Shown piece by piece: positions 60,715 through 64,000 of a stretch of 64,000 bases of DNA. Source of the DNA: Sporothrix humicola (Eukaryota > Ascomycota > Sordariomycetes > Ophiostomatales > Ophiostomataceae). The position numbers were made by a program, and so were the translations under genes. The notes below the pieces were generated by a model. It saw only the letters and a list, made by a program, of their open reading frames with translations, made no database searches and was not told the DNA's origin. The stretch spans positions 248,001 to 312,000 of the forward strand of contig WNYE01000006.1 in assembly GCA_021396245.1 (NCBI GenBank), given 5' to 3'. Within the stretch, counting starts at the first letter, position 1. Each line of letters starts with the position of its first letter.

Positions 60715-62169
60715 ATGTCTGACACAACCACGAACGGCAACGACACACCGCCTGGCTGGACGCCCAGCTCGTGGCGCTCAAAACCCATCAAGCAGAGCCC
60801 GGCCTATGATGACCAGGAGGCCGTTGCCCGCGCCACCCGTGAGCTGCAGCGTCTGCCTCCCATTGTGCACCCCGGCGAGATTATGCGGCTCAAGCAGCAC
60901 CTGGCCGCCGTCGCTCGCGGCGATGCCTTTTTGCTGCAGGGTGGCGACTGCGCCGAGCTCTTTGACTACTGCGAACCTGGTGCCATCGAGTCCAAGATCA
61001 AGCTCCTGCTTCAGATGAGTCTGGTGCTGATCTGGGGCGCCGATAAGCCTGTCGTGCGTATTGGGCGCATGGCCGGCCAGTACGCCAAGCCCCGCTCGAG
61101 CCCCAACGAGACGCTGCCCGACGGCCGCGTCGTTCCTTCGTTCCGAGGCGACATTCTCAACGGCTACGAGCTCGACCAGCGCGAGCTCGACCCGCAGCGG
61201 CTCGTGCGCGCCTACCACCACTCGGCAGCGACGCTCAACTACGTGCGGTCGGCCATTGCGTCGGGCATTGCCGACTTGCACCGGCCGCTGGACTGGGGTT
61301 TGGGCCACGTCCGTGACCCTGCTCTCAAGGCTAAGTACTCGGAGGCCGTGACGTTCCTCACAGACATGCTGCGCTTCATGCACACGATTGGCGCCGACAA
61401 GAACGACAAGCTCGACACCGTCGACCTCTACACAAGCCACGAGGCACTGGTCCTCGAGTACGAAGAGCCCATGACCCGTCTTCTTCCGGCGAGCCATGGC
61501 CGTCTGAGCCGTGACGCCGATGGTAATTTGTCCAAAGAAACACCGCCCAACGCCTACTTTGACACCTCGGCCCATTTTCTCTGGATCGGCGACCGCACCC
61601 GCCAGGTCGACCACGCCCACGTCGAGTTCTTCCGCGGCCTCGCCAACCCTGTCGGTGTCAAGGTCGGCCCTACGACGCCGCCCGAGGACTTGCTCACGAT
61701 TTTGAGAGCGCTCAACCCGCAGTGCGAGCCCGGAAAGGTCACCCTCATCACCCGCTACGGCGCCGCCCGCGTCCGCGAGCTGCTGCCCGCCCACATTCGC
61801 GCCGTCGAGGGCAGCGAGTACCGCCGCTGCGTCGTGTGGCAGTGCGACCCCATGCACGGCAACACCCAGACGACACAGCGCGGCGGAATCAAGACGCGCC
61901 ACTTTGCCGACATTCTGCAGGAGCTCCAGGAGACCCTGCAGGTCCACACGGAAGAGGGCAGCTACCTGGGTGGCGTGCACCTGGAGCTGACGGGCGATGC
62001 CGTGACTGAGTGTCTCGGCGGCTCCGAAGGCCTGGACGAGGACGACCTGTCGACCAACTACACGAGCTTCTGCGACCCGCGGCTCAACGAGAAGCAGGCT
62101 CTGGAGATGGCTTTCTTGATTGCGGATCACCACCGGACAGTCCGCAATGGAAAGCCGGCCGAGAAGTAG
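60715..62169 (+). CDS. aro-8: Class II DAHP synthase (3-deoxy-D-arabino-heptulosonate 7-phosphate synthase)
   Basis: The enzyme joins phosphoenolpyruvate and erythrose 4-phosphate, the first step of the shikimate pathway. The ATG at 60715 gives 484 residues; the upstream frame has only a GTG. It belongs to the class II (plant/AroA-II) type: WTPSSWRSKPIKQSPAYDD, LQGGDCAELF (metal ligand Cys79), RIGRMAGQYAKPRSS, YTSHEALVLEYEE, HFLWIGDRTRQVDHAHVEF and CDPMHGNTQT (metal ligand His381). In Neurospora the tryptophan-sensitive isoenzyme, encoded by aro-8, is of this class, and I use that symbol by family resemblance. It is convergent with the epimerase gene. Length agrees with the class. Confidence 0.96.
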   Translation: MSDTTTNGNDTPPGWTPSSWRSKPIKQSPAYDDQEAVARATRELQRLPPIVHPGEIMRLKQHLAAVARGDAFLLQGGDCAELFDYCEPGAIESKIKLLLQMSLVLIWGADKPVVRIGRMAGQYAKPRSSPNETLPDGRVVPSFRGDILNGYELDQRELDPQRLVRAYHHSAATLNYVRSAIASGIADLHRPLDWGLGHVRDPALKAKYSEAVTFLTDMLRFMHTIGADKNDKLDTVDLYTSHEALVLEYEEPMTRLLPASHGRLSRDADGNLSKETPPNAYFDTSAHFLWIGDRTRQVDHAHVEFFRGLANPVGVKVGPTTPPEDLLTILRALNPQCEPGKVTLITRYGAARVRELLPAHIRAVEGSEYRRCVVWQCDPMHGNTQTTQRGGIKTRHFADILQELQETLQVHTEEGSYLGGVHLELTGDAVTECLGGSEGLDEDDLSTNYTSFCDPRLNEKQALEMAFLIADHHRTVRNGKPAEK

Positions 62170-62424
62170 GAGGAAAATGCAACACGTTATCAGGGTCAAC
62201 GGCGTTAAAAAGTTTGATGTTTAATCTGTTATGAGATTCCATGTCTTCGTATTTGTTCTTTAATGTTTCAATGTTCATCTTGCGTTTCATATTCTTTAAT
62301 CCATTCCCATTTCGTCCCATTCCAATTCATAGACAAATAAGAAAAAGTAAGAGAAAGAAGACCTTTATGACACCGCCTACAGTCTGGGGATACCTTGTTT
62401 ACCGGCATCCCCACCCTGTCCCCG

Positions 62425-63414
62425 TCACAACAGCGTAATCGCCTGCGCTCCCTCAAAGGCCTCACCCTTATCTAGAGTCTGCCAGCTCGACACCGACCCG
62501 GGCTCAACGCACAGCATGTTCTTGTACCCATCCTTGGGCGCAAAGTCGCCAATGCTCTTGGTCTTGTCGGCCCACGGGTTCCACACAACAACGTCCGACA
62601 GGTTGTCCCGCTTCACGCCGTACACCGGCTTGCCGCCCTGCACAACCGTCAGGGGTTGCGCAGCGCCCTGTGCGGGGACATACACCCGGTCCGTCTCGCT
62701 CGTAATGTCGACAAGGCCCGTCGGCGCCTGCGTCTTCTGCTTGAATCCCTCGACCTTGTCCGAGTACGGCGCGCCCGCCAGGCCGTCCACGCCCACCGTT
62801 GTAATGTCGTCCACACGCAGGTACGTGTGCAGCAGCACCTGGAAGTCAAACGGCTCGTCGCCCTCGTTGCGCACCACAATGCTCGTGGCCAGGCTTCCCG
62901 GCTCGAGCGTCACGCTGTACTGCAGCGTGAAGTTGTACGGCCACAGTTTCGAGAGGGCCGGGTCCGCCGTCGCCGCCGACAGGCCAAAGTCGAGCTGCAC
63001 ACCCTGCGTCGAGCCGCTCTTTGAGCTACCAGCCGCTGCACCGGCCTCCGACTCCGACGTCGACTTGCCCAGAAACTCCCACCGCGACGTCCGCGCCAGA
63101 CCGTGCTGCGGCAGCTTGCTCGTGGGCACGTCCGCCGGCGACTGGCCAAACACGGGGAACACGACGGGGATACCGCCGCGCACCGCTTTCGAGCCGTCCA
63201 GCACCGCACCCTCGCTGAGCCACAGCCGCTCGGCCGGGGCACCGCCGTTCACCGCACCCTTCCACGACAAGACGGTCGCGCCCGTCAGCAGAATGTCGAC
63301 CGACTCGCCCGAGGGCAGCACGGCCGTGACGCGGTCGCCGACGAGGTCGACGCGGGCCTGGGGCGGCAGGGCCGGGGTGGCGGCGAGAGCACTGGGTTTG
63401 TTGCGGCGGTCCAT
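62425..63414 (-). CDS. Glucose-6-phosphate 1-epimerase (aldose-1-epimerase superfamily)
   Basis: It interconverts alpha- and beta-glucose 6-phosphate. The ATG at 63414 gives 329 residues starting MDRRNKPSALAATPALPP. Family motifs are VLSWKGA, RLWLSEGA, GGIPVVFPVFG, PQHGLARTSRWEF (His104), VLLHTYLRVDD (catalytic His196) and NMLCVEPG (catalytic Glu304). This is the yeast YMR099C type rather than the galactose mutarotase type. A Ser/Gly/Ala-rich insert sits at about residues 116-137. The open frame upstream of the ATG on the minus strand is C/T-rich leader, not coding. Confidence 0.95.
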   Translation of the reverse strand: MDRRNKPSALAATPALPPQARVDLVGDRVTAVLPSGESVDILLTGATVLSWKGAVNGGAPAERLWLSEGAVLDGSKAVRGGIPVVFPVFGQSPADVPTSKLPQHGLARTSRWEFLGKSTSESEAGAAAGSSKSGSTQGVQLDFGLSAATADPALSKLWPYNFTLQYSVTLEPGSLATSIVVRNEGDEPFDFQVLLHTYLRVDDITTVGVDGLAGAPYSDKVEGFKQKTQAPTGLVDITSETDRVYVPAQGAAQPLTVVQGGKPVYGVKRDNLSDVVVWNPWADKTKSIGDFAPKDGYKNMLCVEPGSVSSWQTLDKGEAFEGAQAITLL

Positions 63415-64000
63415 TGTGAAGAGGAGAGGCGCTTTTGTAGTTAAAAAGGGCGAAAAGTGAGGCTGTTCGAGGAGACGAAAGTCGTAGTGTTGTATCGAGT
63501 GGATGTTAGAGGTGGAGGGGCAGGATGGTGGAGTAAACTTGAAGATGCGGGGATGCAAGATTGAGGATGAGTCTTGGGAAAAAAAAAGATGGAAGTGATT
63601 GAAAAGAAGAAGTTGAACAAAAAAGATTGAGCAATACGAAGGAAGCAAAAGACAAGAAGAAAGGTGTCGACAAAGCTCAATGGTTTGGAAGGGTTGATCG
63701 GTTTCGAGACGGTGCGGGGCTGGTCTGAGTCTGTCCAAAAGAAGAAGGGGCTCAATGCGCTGCAGAAAGCGAAGGGAAGCTGGGGGCGGGCGTCCCGTGT
63801 GTGACAGCAAAGTGTTACTGGCCTGGCCTATTTTGAGCTTCTAGTGAGGGGATAGCGGGGCAGCTTCCTTTGTGATGCTCTGAAGTCCCCAACGGCAGGC
63901 ACACGCCAGACGCACCGACAACGTGCAAGCCAGACGACTGGACAAGCCAATGGACAGGCAGGAGCGACGAACATGAAACACAAAGGTCACAGGCTGCAGC
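63415..64000. other. Upstream region of the epimerase gene
   Basis: A C/T-rich leader of about 370 bases on the minus strand, then mixed sequence to the window edge. No gene seen. Confidence 0.45.

Overview
This window is nuclear DNA of a filamentous ascomycete fungus, most likely a Sordariomycete. The evidence is short introns (about 50-150 bp) with GTRNGT donors and CTAAC-type branch sites, GC-rich third codon positions, C/T-rich leaders, and typical fungal proteins (trifunctional His4, class II DAHP synthase, GPI-type phospholipase B, a WLM protease, a caspase-like protein with a half zinc cluster). An Ophiostomatales (Sporothrix-like) origin is only a guess from composition and protein style. 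I found no transposon, tRNA, rRNA or CRISPR array.

Layout. 0-8.2 kb: HEM2 (-), a small His/Arg-rich protein (-), a Y_phosphatase3-type phosphatase with one intron (-), then the divergent pair IMP3 (-) and TOA2/TFIIA-gamma (+). 8.7-14.1 kb: three minus-strand genes: a mitochondrial PPR protein, LSM4 (its start codon is a one-codon exon) and a Gvp36-like BAR protein. 15.2-17.9 kb: HIS4 (+), convergent with a Wss1-like WLM metalloprotease (-, 18.2-20.2 kb). 22.0-23.5 kb: a secreted aspartyl protease (-). 27.6-28.5 kb: a membrane-anchored luciferase-domain (DUF5519-type) protein (+). 28.5-41.9 kb: about 13.4 kb in which I recognise no coding gene; the right part is strongly pyrimidine-rich on the + strand and may be a very long leader of the next gene. 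41.9-44.1 kb: a three-exon caspase-like protein that lacks the catalytic cysteine (+). 45.2-47.3 kb: phospholipase B (-). 47.3-51.8 kb: mostly non-coding, with short direct repeats and one doubtful ORF. 51.8-59.3 kb: a large AT-hook/BRCT chromatin protein (+) and an uncharacterised secreted protein with a collagen-like Gly-Pro tail (+). 59.4-63.4 kb: a HYPK-like protein (-), class II DAHP synthase (+) and glucose-6-phosphate 1-epimerase (-).

The genes are mostly independent housekeeping loci rather than a cluster. Functional themes are amino-acid synthesis (HIS4, DAHP synthase, both with a TGACTC-type general-control element upstream), RNA and transcription machinery (IMP3, LSM4, TFIIA-gamma, PPR), proteostasis and genome maintenance (WLM protease, HYPK, BRCT protein), and secreted or surface enzymes (aspartyl protease, phospholipase B, Gly-rich secreted protein). 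Starts were set at the first in-frame ATG that fits the family. Several long open frames extend upstream through TTG or GTG codons only, and these extensions were removed. Long open frames antisense to GC-rich genes are treated as composition artefacts.
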